A stretch of DNA of 64,000 bases from Faecalibacterium prausnitzii (GTDB lineage: Bacteria > Bacillota > Clostridia > Oscillospirales > Ruminococcaceae): NCBI GenBank assembly GCA_004558805.1, contig SFDE01000005.1, forward strand, positions 1-64,000, in the 5' to 3' direction. Position 1 is the first letter of the stretch, and each line of letters starts with the position of its first letter. The translations under genes and the position numbers were made by a program. Under the pieces are notes generated by a model, which saw only the letters and a list, made by a program, of their open reading frames with translations, had not been told where the DNA came from and made no database searches. Of this stretch, positions 31,916 through 40,065 are shown piece after piece.

Positions 31916-32677
31916 ATGATCCAGGGTTCTTATTACAAAGAGTGGAGCAATGTTCTGGGACGGGACATGGAGTTCAAGGTCTATGGCACCGCTGGTGTGC
32001 CGGTGCTTGCCCTTCCTGCTCGGGGCGGACGTTTTTACGACTGGGAGAACAACGGTATGCCGGATGCCGTCGCCCAGCTGCTGAATGAGGGCAAGATCCA
32101 GCTGTTCTGCGCCGACAGCATCGATGGCGAGAGCATCCTGAACGGCAACGCCCCGGTGCGGGACCGTGCCGCTGCGCAGGAAAAGTACTTTGTCTACCTC
32201 ACCGCGGAGCTTGCCGGGCGGATCCTTGCGCTGAACGGTGCCGCAAAGGACACCAAGATCTGGTGCGCCGGTGTGGATCTGGGTGCATACCACGCCGTGA
32301 ACTGCCGTCTGCGCCGTCCCCAGCTCTTTGCCGGTGCCGTGGGCATGTCCGGCATCTACGACCTGAGCCGCTTCTGGGGCAATGAGGAAGGCGACGATCT
32401 GGTCCTGCGCAGCAGTCCCCTGCTTTACCTGCGCCGGAGCGGCATTGCCAACAAGCTCGCCCTTGCCAAGGCAGAGGAAAACACCCTCCTGCTGTGCGCC
32501 GGTCAGGGTGCCTACGAAGGGGATGCTCTGGAGGATACCCAGAGCATCAGCGATGCCCTGCAGGATCAGGCTCTGCCCACCCATCTGGAGATCTGGGGCG
32601 GCGATGTGTCCCACGACTGGTACTGGTGGGGCAAAATGTGGAACCTGTTTGCGCCCCGCATCCTTGAGGTCAAATAA
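31916..32677 (+). CDS. Esterase family protein with Asp at the nucleophile position
   Basis: A 253-residue alpha/beta hydrolase of the putative esterase (Esterase D) type. It has YKEWSNVLGRDMEFKVYG, the QLFCADSIDGES segment, and VGMSGIYDLSRFWG after the elbow. The elbow reads GVDLG in IWCAGVDLGAYHAVN, where relatives have G-x-S-x-G. The usual serine nucleophile is thus Asp. The histidine may be in GGDVSHDWYWWG near the C-terminus. It is either a pseudoenzyme or uses another chemistry. It follows DUF4250 by 28 bp and has its own terminator. Confidence 0.85.
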   Translation: MIQGSYYKEWSNVLGRDMEFKVYGTAGVPVLALPARGGRFYDWENNGMPDAVAQLLNEGKIQLFCADSIDGESILNGNAPVRDRAAAQEKYFVYLTAELAGRILALNGAAKDTKIWCAGVDLGAYHAVNCRLRRPQLFAGAVGMSGIYDLSRFWGNEEGDDLVLRSSPLLYLRRSGIANKLALAKAEENTLLLCAGQGAYEGDALEDTQSISDALQDQALPTHLEIWGGDVSHDWYWWGKMWNLFAPRILEVK

Positions 32678-32697
32678 GAACATATTGCCTGTGAACG

Positions 32698-32736
32698 GAG
32701 CTGCTGCACATGGTTTTGTGCGGCAGCTCTTTTTTG
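32698..32736 (+). terminator. Intrinsic terminator of the esterase gene
   Basis: GAGCTGC (32698-32704) pairs with GCAGCTC (32723-32729), with inner TGCACA/TGTGCG pairing, then seven T. Confidence 0.9.
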
Positions 32737-32749
32737 TGCAAATTCCTAC

Positions 32750-32778
32750 TTGAACTGTCGGATATTCTGTGCTATACT
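32750..32778 (+). promoter_or_regulatory. Promoter of csoR-copA
   Basis: TTGAAC (32750-32755), 17 bp, TATACT (32773-32778). The predicted start lies near 32785, just before the operator. Confidence 0.8.
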
Positions 32779-32795
32779 CAGTTCACAAGCGACGC

Positions 32796-32812
32796 ATACC
32801 CCCAGGGGGTGT
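32796..32812 (+). promoter_or_regulatory. CsoR operator
   Basis: ATACCCCCAGGGGGTGT is a nearly perfect GC-box palindrome, the form of CsoR-family operators (TACCCC...GGGGTA). It is about 11 bp downstream of the likely start site, so a bound repressor would block RNA polymerase. Copper should release it. Confidence 0.85.
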
Positions 32813-32829
32813 AAGAAAGGAGTATTTCC

Positions 32830-33183
32830 ATGGAAAACGACAAAAAATATGTCTGCTGCTCTGCGTCCCCTGCCCCTCCGGCAGCGGAACCGGCGGACTG
32901 CTGCTGCCGTCACAAGGACCGAACACCGGAGGAATACAAGGCGCTGCTCCACCGGCTGAACCGCATCGAAGGGCAGGTGCGGGGCATCCGGGGGATGCTG
33001 GAAAAGGACGCCTATTGTGTGGACATTCTGATACAGGTGGCAGCGGCAAACTCCGCACTGAACAGCTTTTCCAAAGAGCTGCTGGCACAGCATCTCAGCA
33101 CCTGCGTGGCACAGGACCTGCGCAACGGCAGCGAGGAAAAGCTGGACGAGCTGCTGCGGCTGTTGCCCAGACTTATGAAGTGA
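32830..33183 (+). CDS. csoR: CsoR family copper-sensing repressor
   Basis: A 117-residue helical repressor. HRLNRIEGQVRGIRGMLEKD is the conserved DNA-binding and signature helix; the copper ligands are Cys in AYCVDIL and His and Cys in QHLSTC (the C-H-C triad). An extra N-terminal arm of about 25 residues has two cysteine clusters (CCSA, CCCRH) beyond the usual core. It is autoregulated through the operator 18 bp upstream. copA follows 34 bp downstream. Confidence 0.92.
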   Translation: MENDKKYVCCSASPAPPAAEPADCCCRHKDRTPEEYKALLHRLNRIEGQVRGIRGMLEKDAYCVDILIQVAAANSALNSFSKELLAQHLSTCVAQDLRNGSEEKLDELLRLLPRLMK

Positions 33184-33217
33184 CCCGGCAAATACGCCGA
33201 TTTTCAGGAGGGATAGT

Positions 33218-35782
33218 ATGGAACAATTCAATGTCACCGGCATGAGTTGCGCTGCCTGCTCGGCACGGGTGGAAAAAGCTGTGAGCCGGGTGCCCGGCGT
33301 CACCAGCTGCTCTGTGAGCCTGTTGACCAACTCCATGGGAGTAGAGGGCAGTGCCAGCGATGCCGCCATCATCAAGGCGGTGCAGGATGCCGGCTACGGG
33401 GCAAGTCCCAAGGCTGCCGGGAACGCTGAAACCACCGCCAATGCCGGTCTGGATGGGCTGGAGGACCGGGAGACCCCCAGGCTCCGGCGGCGGCTTTTTG
33501 CCTCTCTGGGCTTTTTGCTGGTACTGATGTACTTTTCCATGGGGCACATGATGTGGGGCTTTCCCCTGCCCCGGTGGTTTGAGGGCAACCACATCGCCAT
33601 GGGGCTGGTGCAGCTGCTACTTGCCGGCATCGTCATGATCATCAACCAGAAATTCTTCATCAACGGCTTCAAGGGACTGGTCCACGGCTCTCCCAACATG
33701 GATACGCTGGTGGCATTGGGCTCCATGGCAAGTTTTGTTTGGAGCACCTATGCCCTCTTTGCCATGACCGATGCCCAGCTCCACGGCAACGAAGAAATGG
33801 TGATGCACTATATGATGGAGTTCTACTTTGAGTCTGCGGCAATGATCCTGACCCTTATTACCGTAGGCAAAATGCTGGAGGCACGGTCCAAGGGCAAGAC
33901 CACCGACGCCCTCAAGAGTCTGATGAAACTTGCCCCCAAGACCGCCACCCTGCTGCAGGAGGGAGCGGAGGTCACGGTGCCCATCCAGCAGGTGCGCAAG
34001 GGAGATGTGTTCGTAGTACGTCCGGGTGAGAACATCCCGGTGGACGGCGTTGTGCTGGAAGGCAGCAGCGCCGTGAACGAAAGCTCCCTTACCGGCGAGA
34101 GTATTCCAGTAGACAAGGCAGCAGGAGATGGCGTTTCTGCTGCCACCACCAACCAGTCTGGTTTTCTGCGGTGTGAGGCGACCCGGGTGGGCGAAGATAC
34201 CACCCTTGCGCAGATCATCCGGATGGTAAGCGATGCCGCCGCCACCAAGGCACCCATTGCCAAGGTTGCAGACCGGGTATCCGGCGTTTTTGTGCCGGCG
34301 GTCATCTCCATTGCAGTGATTACCACGGTAGTCTGGCTGCTGCTGGGGCGTGACCCGGGCTACGCTTTGGCACGAGGCATCTCGGTGCTGGTGATCAGCT
34401 GCCCCTGTGCCCTGGGACTTGCCACCCCGGTGGCGATCATGGTGGGCAACGGCATGGGAGCAAAGAACGGAATCCTGTTCAAGACTGCAGCCTCTCTGGA
34501 GGCAACGGGACGCACTGGCATCGTAGCGCTGGACAAGACTGGAACCATCACCCGAGGTGAGCCGGAGGTCACCGACCTGCTGCCTGCGCCGGGTGTCACC
34601 GAGACGGAACTGCTGACCCTTGCCGCCGCACTGGAACGCAAAAGCGAGCATCCCCTTGCCAAGGCAGTCCTAACCTACGGGCAGCAGCAGGGTCTGGACG
34701 CCCCGGAGGTAACGGACTTCACCGCCCTGCCCGGCAACGGTCTCACCGCAAAGCTGGAGGGCAGAGAGATCTTTGGCGGAAGCGGCGACTTTATCCGCAC
34801 CCGCACTGCCGTGCCCGCCGCCCTGCAGGCTGCGGCGGCAGACCTTGCGGCACGGGGCAAAACGCCCCTGTTCTTTGGGGGCGCCGGGCGGCTGCTGGGC
34901 GTCATCGGGGTGGCGGACACCATCAAGGAAGACAGTCCCCGTGCTATCCGGGAACTGCAGGATATGGGCATCCGGGTGGTGATGCTCACCGGCGACAACC
35001 GCCGCACCGCCGAAGCCATTGGCAAAAAAGCCGGGGTGGACGAGGTCATTGCCGGGGTGCTGCCAGAGGGCAAGGAAGCAGTGATCCGTCAGTTGCAGCA
35101 GTACGGCAAAGTGTCGATGGTTGGCGACGGCATCAACGACGCTCCCGCCCTGACCCGTGCCGACACCGGCATTGCCATTGGTGCAGGCACCGACGTGGCA
35201 CTGGATGCTGCAGACGTGGTGCTGATGAACTCCCGGCTTTCGGATGTGCCTGCAGCGATCCGGCTGAGCCGTGCTACTCTGCGAAACATCCACGAAAACC
35301 TGTTCTGGGCGTTTATCTATAACATTATCGGTATTCCTTTGGCAGCAGGAGTGTTCATCCCTCTGGGATTGACTTTAAACCCCATGTTTGGGGCGGCGGC
35401 AATGAGTCTGTCCAGCTTCTGCGTGGTAAGCAACGCCCTGCGGCTGAATCTCTTTGACCTGCGCAGCACAAAACACGACCATAAAACCGGGACTTCTTCC
35501 CTGCCTGCTGTTCTGATGCAGCCTGCAGAGGATGAAAATAACAACAAACCCACTGTTAAGGAGGACTTCTCTATGAAAAAGACCATGAAGATCGAAGGCA
35601 TGATGTGCGGACACTGTGAGGCACGGGTAAAGAAGGCTCTGGAGGCACTGCCGCAGGTCAGCGAGGCGATGGTCAGTCACGAGGCGGGCACCGCCATCGT
35701 CACTCTGAACGCCGATGTGGCAGATGAGGTGCTGAAAAAGGCGGTAGAGGATCAGGATTACCCGGTCCTCAGCATCCAGTAA
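33218..35782 (+). CDS. copA: Copper P-type ATPase with C-terminal CopZ domain
   Basis: An 854-residue copper exporter. The N-terminal metal-binding domain has GMSCAAC (residues 8-14). Eight membrane segments, the ion motif SCPCALG near residue 394, TGES, phosphorylation site DKTGT near 438, and GDGINDAP follow. The membrane domain ends near residue 740; an unrelated linker of about 45 residues (LRSTKHDHKTGTSSLPAVLM) joins it to a second HMA domain with GMMCGHC (about residue 795). That domain carries its own ribosome binding site and ATG (see copZ). The pair gives export plus delivery of copper. Confidence 0.95.
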   Translation: MEQFNVTGMSCAACSARVEKAVSRVPGVTSCSVSLLTNSMGVEGSASDAAIIKAVQDAGYGASPKAAGNAETTANAGLDGLEDRETPRLRRRLFASLGFLLVLMYFSMGHMMWGFPLPRWFEGNHIAMGLVQLLLAGIVMIINQKFFINGFKGLVHGSPNMDTLVALGSMASFVWSTYALFAMTDAQLHGNEEMVMHYMMEFYFESAAMILTLITVGKMLEARSKGKTTDALKSLMKLAPKTATLLQEGAEVTVPIQQVRKGDVFVVRPGENIPVDGVVLEGSSAVNESSLTGESIPVDKAAGDGVSAATTNQSGFLRCEATRVGEDTTLAQIIRMVSDAAATKAPIAKVADRVSGVFVPAVISIAVITTVVWLLLGRDPGYALARGISVLVISCPCALGLATPVAIMVGNGMGAKNGILFKTAASLEATGRTGIVALDKTGTITRGEPEVTDLLPAPGVTETELLTLAAALERKSEHPLAKAVLTYGQQQGLDAPEVTDFTALPGNGLTAKLEGREIFGGSGDFIRTRTAVPAALQAAAADLAARGKTPLFFGGAGRLLGVIGVADTIKEDSPRAIRELQDMGIRVVMLTGDNRRTAEAIGKKAGVDEVIAGVLPEGKEAVIRQLQQYGKVSMVGDGINDAPALTRADTGIAIGAGTDVALDAADVVLMNSRLSDVPAAIRLSRATLRNIHENLFWAFIYNIIGIPLAAGVFIPLGLTLNPMFGAAAMSLSSFCVVSNALRLNLFDLRSTKHDHKTGTSSLPAVLMQPAEDENNNKPTVKEDFSMKKTMKIEGMMCGHCEARVKKALEALPQVSEAMVSHEAGTAIVTLNADVADEVLKKAVEDQDYPVLSIQ
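35573..35782 (+). CDS. copZ: CopZ-like copper chaperone, internal in-frame start
   Basis: ATG 35573 (codon 786 of copA, in frame) follows AAGGAGG with 8-base spacing and encodes 69 residues with GMMCGHCEARVKKALE: a complete Atx1/CopZ chaperone. The upstream 45 residues are low-complexity. It looks like a stand-alone copZ whose upstream stop was lost. Both the fused and the free form may be made. Confidence 0.7.
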   Translation: MKKTMKIEGMMCGHCEARVKKALEALPQVSEAMVSHEAGTAIVTLNADVADEVLKKAVEDQDYPVLSIQ

Positions 35783-35796
35783 GTTTCCAAAACGCT

Positions 35797-35847
35797 GCGC
35801 CCCCTTTGCCTGGCACAGGAACGCCTCCGGCAAAGGGGGTGCTTTTG
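35797..35847 (+). terminator. Intrinsic terminator of copA
   Basis: GCGCCCCCTTTGCC (35797-35810) pairs with GGCAAAGGGGGTGC (35829-35842), then TTTT. Confidence 0.88.
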
Positions 35848-35858
35848 TATGCAGCAAA

Positions 35859-35897
35859 AACGGTCCGGACCCCGTGGGATACAGGGTCCGGACCGTT
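35859..35897 (-). terminator. Intrinsic terminator of guaB
   Basis: AACGGTCCGGACCC (35859-35872) pairs with GGGTCCGGACCGTT (35884-35897); on the minus strand a run of T follows. Confidence 0.9.
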
Positions 35898-35965
35898 CCG
35901 TTTGTCTTATTACAAACCTGCCGCTTTCTGGGTCCCGCAAAGGGACCTCAGAACTTCCGGGCAGA

Positions 35966-37480
35966 TCAGCCGTTCATGATGCTGGGGGTAGCGTTCTTCA
36001 GCACAACGTCGTGGCTGCCGCCCTCCACGATGGAGGTGGAGGAGACCACGGTGAGCTTTGCCTTCTGCTGCAGCTCGGGGATGGACAGAGCGCCGCAGTT
36101 ACACATGGTGCTCTTGACCTTGTACAGGGTGGTCTGGACGCCGTCGGCGAGAGGACCTGCGTAGGGCACATAACTGTCCACGCCTTCCTCAAAGCTCAGC
36201 TTGGAGGAGCCGCCCAGATCGTAACGCTGCCAGTTGCGGGCACGGTTGGAGCCTTCGCCCCAGTACTCCTTCATATACTGACCGTTGATGCGCACCTTGT
36301 TGGTGGGGCTTTCGTCAAAGCGGGCAAAGTAGCGACCCAGCATGACAAAGTCTGCGCCCATGGCGAGAGCGAGAGTGATGTGGTAGTCGTGGACGATGCC
36401 GCCATCAGAGCAGATGGGCACGTAAATGCCGGTCTCCTTGAAGTACTCGTCACGAGCCTTGGCGACCTCGATGACAGCGGTAGCCTGACCGCGACCGATG
36501 CCCTTGGTCTCACGGGTGATGCAGATGGAGCCGCCGCCGATGCCGATCTTTACAAAGTCTGCACCTGCCTCAGCCAGGAAACGGAAGCCCTCGGCGTCCA
36601 CCACGTTGCCGGCGCCCACCTTGACGGTGTCGCCGTAGTGCTCACGGATCCAGCCGATGGTGCGGCTCTGCCACTCAGAGTAGCCCTCGGAGGAGTCGAT
36701 GCACAGCACATCAACACCGGCTTCCACCAGTGCAGGCACACGCTGAGCATAGTCACGGGTGTTGATGCCGGCGCCCACCACGTAGCTCTTGTTCTTGTCC
36801 AGCAGCTCGTTGGCGTTCTGCTTGTGGGAATCGTAGTCCTTGCGGAACACCATATACTTCAGGTTGCCCTGAGCATCCACCAGCGGCAGGGTGTTGATCT
36901 TGTTGTCCCAGATGATATTGTTGCAGTCGTGGAGAGAAGTGTTCTCCGGAGCGGTGACCAGCTTTTCCAGCGGGGTCATAAAGGTGGTGACCGGTGCATC
37001 GTCGGGAGTGTGGTTGACACGGTAGTCACGGGATGCCACGATGCCCAGCAGCTTGCCATTGGGAGTGCCGTCGGCGGTGATGGCGATGGTGGAGTGACCG
37101 GTACGTGCCTTCAGCTCCAGCACATCGTGGAGGGTGGCAGTAGGAGCAAGGTTGGAGTCAGACACCACATAGCCTGCCTTGAAGCTCTTGACCCGGCGCA
37201 CCATGGCTGCCTCGTTCTCGATGCTCTGGGAGCCGTAGATGAAGGAAATGCCGCCCTGCCGTGCCAGCGCAATGGCGAGCTTATCGCCGGAAACGGACTG
37301 CATGATGGCGCTGATCATGGGAATGTTCATTGCCAGGGGGCACTCCTCCTGACCCTTGCGGTACTTGACCAGGGGGGTCTTGAGGCTGACGGCAGTGGGA
37401 ACATTCTCTGCAGAGGAATACCCGGGGACCAGCAGATATTCGCCAAAGGTGCGGGAAGGTTCTTCATAGAAATAAGCCAT
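35966..37480 (-). CDS. guaB: IMP dehydrogenase
   Basis: A 504-residue enzyme converting IMP to XMP with NAD, the committed step of GMP synthesis. CBS domains are at about residues 95-215 (TATLHDVLELKARTGHSTIA). The catalytic loop is GGGSICITRETKGIGRGQ with the Cys near residue 320; the flap is in YWGEGSNRARNWQRYD. This is the divergent clostridial subtype with the C-terminal MCNCGALSIPEL tail. The start at 37480 follows AAGGAG. No purine riboswitch was seen upstream. Confidence 0.94.
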   Translation of the reverse strand: MAYFYEEPSRTFGEYLLVPGYSSAENVPTAVSLKTPLVKYRKGQEECPLAMNIPMISAIMQSVSGDKLAIALARQGGISFIYGSQSIENEAAMVRRVKSFKAGYVVSDSNLAPTATLHDVLELKARTGHSTIAITADGTPNGKLLGIVASRDYRVNHTPDDAPVTTFMTPLEKLVTAPENTSLHDCNNIIWDNKINTLPLVDAQGNLKYMVFRKDYDSHKQNANELLDKNKSYVVGAGINTRDYAQRVPALVEAGVDVLCIDSSEGYSEWQSRTIGWIREHYGDTVKVGAGNVVDAEGFRFLAEAGADFVKIGIGGGSICITRETKGIGRGQATAVIEVAKARDEYFKETGIYVPICSDGGIVHDYHITLALAMGADFVMLGRYFARFDESPTNKVRINGQYMKEYWGEGSNRARNWQRYDLGGSSKLSFEEGVDSYVPYAGPLADGVQTTLYKVKSTMCNCGALSIPELQQKAKLTVVSSTSIVEGGSHDVVLKNATPSIMNG

Positions 37481-37486
37481 AGTCAA

Positions 37487-37990
37487 ACTCCTTTTCTCTT
37501 TATGCGGTTAAGCCGTTCTGCAACAAAATCATTCATGTTTGAACCACTAAAATTGATTGTATATACTTTACCACAAAGCCCGCAAGAATACAAACCCCTG
37601 CTGCGCCAAACTTTGCAAATGTCCGCTCTCGAAAAACAGTCAAAATGACCACCAAAATTCGTATGGGTCATACTTTCTCCCCCAAAACCATAATAACCGG
37701 CTGCTCCGGCGGTTTGCTGCGTCTCGACACAACTGCAAACCATGCAAAAAAGCCCGTCCGGATCCGGACGGGCTCTTTTGCACACGAAGCGAGATATCGC
37801 CTGTGCGGCACGTAGAACACGACTGTGAAGGAGAACAGCCGGAGGAGGAGGACACGTGCCCGATATCCCTTAAAACAAGAAGAAAAAGATTTCACATTCA
37901 GCAGGTTTCTGTTCCCTTGCTGTAACCATATTGTAACTCTTTTGAAATCATTTTGCAATAGGTTTTTGTCACTTTTTTGTAATCAATTTT
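37487..37990. other. Intergenic region between guaB and thioesterase
   Basis: About 500 bp. It holds the start region of guaB and a terminator for the thioesterase (37747-37783). I see no convincing gene or riboswitch; frames of 60-120 codons here lack a ribosome binding site and protein-like composition. The part 37890-37990 is AT-rich. Confidence 0.5.
37747..37783 (-). terminator. Terminator of the thioesterase gene, perfect palindrome
   Basis: A perfect 24-bp palindrome at 37751-37774 (arms AGCCCGTCCGGA/TCCGGACGGGCT) with T-run on the minus side. It lies 210 bp after the stop of the thioesterase gene. It may work in both directions. Confidence 0.8.
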
Positions 37991-37991
37991 G

Positions 37992-38738
37992 TTAATTTTC
38001 TGTGACCGGCTCTTTTGCGCCAAATTCCAGGTAGCATTCAAAGGTAGTAAGCTCCTCCATTTTGCCAATGAGATACCATCCCTGTGCCGAAGGTGCATAG
38101 AACACCTCCATGGTCTTTCCCATGGGCACCTCCCGGTGGTAGTTTATGGAGGCAAAGGTCACCGGTGCAGCCTTCACCACCTCCATAGGCAGAGCATCGC
38201 AGGCGATGTCCAGATAGAAGGCGTTGTTGATGTGCCCGTTGAGGTCGCACTGAGAATACCGTGCCACCCACTCCCCTGCCCGGGTCAACTCCCTGCTCTT
38301 ATGCAGCAGCAGAGGCAGCTCTTCCTCCACCGTTTCGTTCCAGAAGCCATCCACTGACCAGTTCGGCTGGCGCATGATGTGGGCGCTGGCAAGGTCCACC
38401 ACGATCCAGCGGCAGTCCACCATAGCCAACTGCTGCCCCGCCTGATCCGTCACGGTGGTGATCCGCTTGATGGAGCCCCGCCTGCTTGCCTCGGCACGGG
38501 TGGTGAGGATCAGCTTTTCGGCACGGACCGGTGCCCGGTAGAACCGCAGTGCCTGCTTGCCCACCAGAAATGCCACCCCCCGGTCCTTAAAAAAGCCATC
38601 GGACATACCAAAGGCACGGGCATGGTCTGCGGACACCTGTTCCACATACCGCAGCAGGGCGCTGGGTTTCAGCAGGCTGCGGAAATCCGCATCTGCGTTC
38701 TGAACAACGGCTTCCTGAACAAAAAAGTTGGGTTCCAT
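37992..38738 (-). CDS. Acyl-ACP thioesterase
   Basis: A 248-residue double-hotdog protein. The second hotdog carries YSQCDLNGHINNAFYLDIAC, matching the N-x-H-x-N motif of acyl-ACP thioesterases, and the first hotdog has HARAFGMSDGFFKDRGVAFLV. It releases fatty acids from ACP. The length is normal for the bacterial family. It stands alone; a terminator lies 200 bp behind. Confidence 0.9.
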   Translation of the reverse strand: MEPNFFVQEAVVQNADADFRSLLKPSALLRYVEQVSADHARAFGMSDGFFKDRGVAFLVGKQALRFYRAPVRAEKLILTTRAEASRRGSIKRITTVTDQAGQQLAMVDCRWIVVDLASAHIMRQPNWSVDGFWNETVEEELPLLLHKSRELTRAGEWVARYSQCDLNGHINNAFYLDIACDALPMEVVKAAPVTFASINYHREVPMGKTMEVFYAPSAQGWYLIGKMEELTTFECYLEFGAKEPVTEN

Positions 38739-38764
38739 AGGGCATTTCCTTTCCGGTCAATGAC

Positions 38765-38796
38765 AAAACAGGCTGCACAGAAGCTTGCGCAGCCTG
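38765..38796 (-). terminator. Intrinsic terminator of potABCD
   Basis: CAGGCTGC (38769-38776) pairs with GCAGCCTG (38789-38796); TTTT follows on the minus strand. It lies 34 bp after the potD stop. Confidence 0.8.
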
Positions 38797-38829
38797 CTCT
38801 GCCTGGGTTGTATGCAAAAAGCAGCTTTC

Positions 38830-40065
38830 TTAGTACATATTACGGTTTCTTCTGCGGACCTTCCGCCAGATGTTGAAGCACGCCAGCGCCACCATGGCGG
38901 TAAGCAGGGACAGGAACAACAGCCCGCTGCCGCCCTCGTCGTAGCTCTTCATCTCGCTCCACTTCAGATCCAGCTCGCTGTTCACCTCATCGCTGAGGGA
39001 GGTGAACACCTTTTCCTTTGCAGCTTCCTCCTCAGAGGGATAGGCAATGTCGCTGTACTTCAGTTCTTCGTCCAGCTCTTCCCACACCTCTTCCATGGGG
39101 GTGGTGTAGCCGATGAACTCGCAGTTTGCCTTGCCGATGTCGGTCTCACACATGAAGTTGATGAACATCTCGGCGGCTTCCTGATGCTCACTGGCAGCAG
39201 GGATCGCCATGCAGTCCACCGAAAGCACACTGCCTTCCTCCGGGAACACCCATACAAGGTCCGGGTTGTCGTCGATCATGGTAATGGCATCGCCGGAGTA
39301 GTACACGCCGATCGCCGCCTCGCCGCCGATCATCTTATCAAAGATCTCGTCCATGACGTACGCCTGCACCAGCGGTTTCTGCGCCTTCAGCTCTTCCACC
39401 ACCTGATCCACTTCCTCTGTGCTCTGGGGGTTGATGCTGTTGCCGCTCTTGAAGGCGGCAATGGCGTAGGCATCCCGGCTGTTGTTGAACATCAGGATAT
39501 TGCCTGCATACTGGGGATCCCACAGATCTGCCCAGCAGGTGGGCGCCTTGTCCACCATGGTGGTGTTGTAGATGATGCCGGTGGTACAGAGCATGTAGGG
39601 CACCGTGTACTCGTTTTTGGGATCGTAATCCGGGTCCCGGTATTCCTCATCCACCTTCTGGAAGTTGGGGATATTGTCGTAGTTGAGCTTTTTCAGCATA
39701 CCCTCGTTGATCATCTTTGCCACCATGTAATCCGAGGGGATGATCACATCGTAGTTTGCCGCACCGGACTTCAGCTTGGCATAAAGGGACTCGTTGGAGT
39801 CAAAGGTGGTATAGTTCACATTGATGCCGGTGAGCTTTTCAAAGGCGTCCACCACATCCACGCTGTCGTCCGAACCGTTGGAGATATACTCGCCCCAGTT
39901 GTAGACGTTCAGGGTCATGTTCTGCCCCTTGAAGCGGGTCCAATCGTAATCATCGGACACCGAAACATCCTCGGTGACCTCGATGCTTCCCGCCGCAAAA
40001 GAGGGCAGCCCGCAGCAGAGCATCAGGGCTGCGGTGAGCAGCAGTACAACCAAACGTTTCATCAT
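38830..40065 (-). CDS. potD: Spermidine/putrescine-binding protein with C-terminal membrane anchor
   Basis: A 411-residue periplasmic-type binding protein. There is an N-terminal signal segment (RLVVLLLTAALMLCCGLPSFA); NVYNWGEYISNG and the IIPSDYMVAKMINEGMLKKL region match PotD. No typical lipobox is seen. Near the C-terminus is a hydrophobic stretch GLLFLSLLTAMVALACFNIW followed by KVRRRNRNMY, a stop-transfer. So the protein is probably anchored at the C-terminus, unlike usual PotD. The start overlaps the potC stop. Confidence 0.9.
   Translation of the reverse strand: MMKRLVVLLLTAALMLCCGLPSFAAGSIEVTEDVSVSDDYDWTRFKGQNMTLNVYNWGEYISNGSDDSVDVVDAFEKLTGINVNYTTFDSNESLYAKLKSGAANYDVIIPSDYMVAKMINEGMLKKLNYDNIPNFQKVDEEYRDPDYDPKNEYTVPYMLCTTGIIYNTTMVDKAPTCWADLWDPQYAGNILMFNNSRDAYAIAAFKSGNSINPQSTEEVDQVVEELKAQKPLVQAYVMDEIFDKMIGGEAAIGVYYSGDAITMIDDNPDLVWVFPEEGSVLSVDCMAIPAASEHQEAAEMFINFMCETDIGKANCEFIGYTTPMEEVWEELDEELKYSDIAYPSEEEAAKEKVFTSLSDEVNSELDLKWSEMKSYDEGGSGLLFLSLLTAMVALACFNIWRKVRRRNRNMY

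Noticed and set aside
37481..37780. Purine riboswitch before guaB
   Set aside because: I looked for the conserved core of purine riboswitches and saw none.
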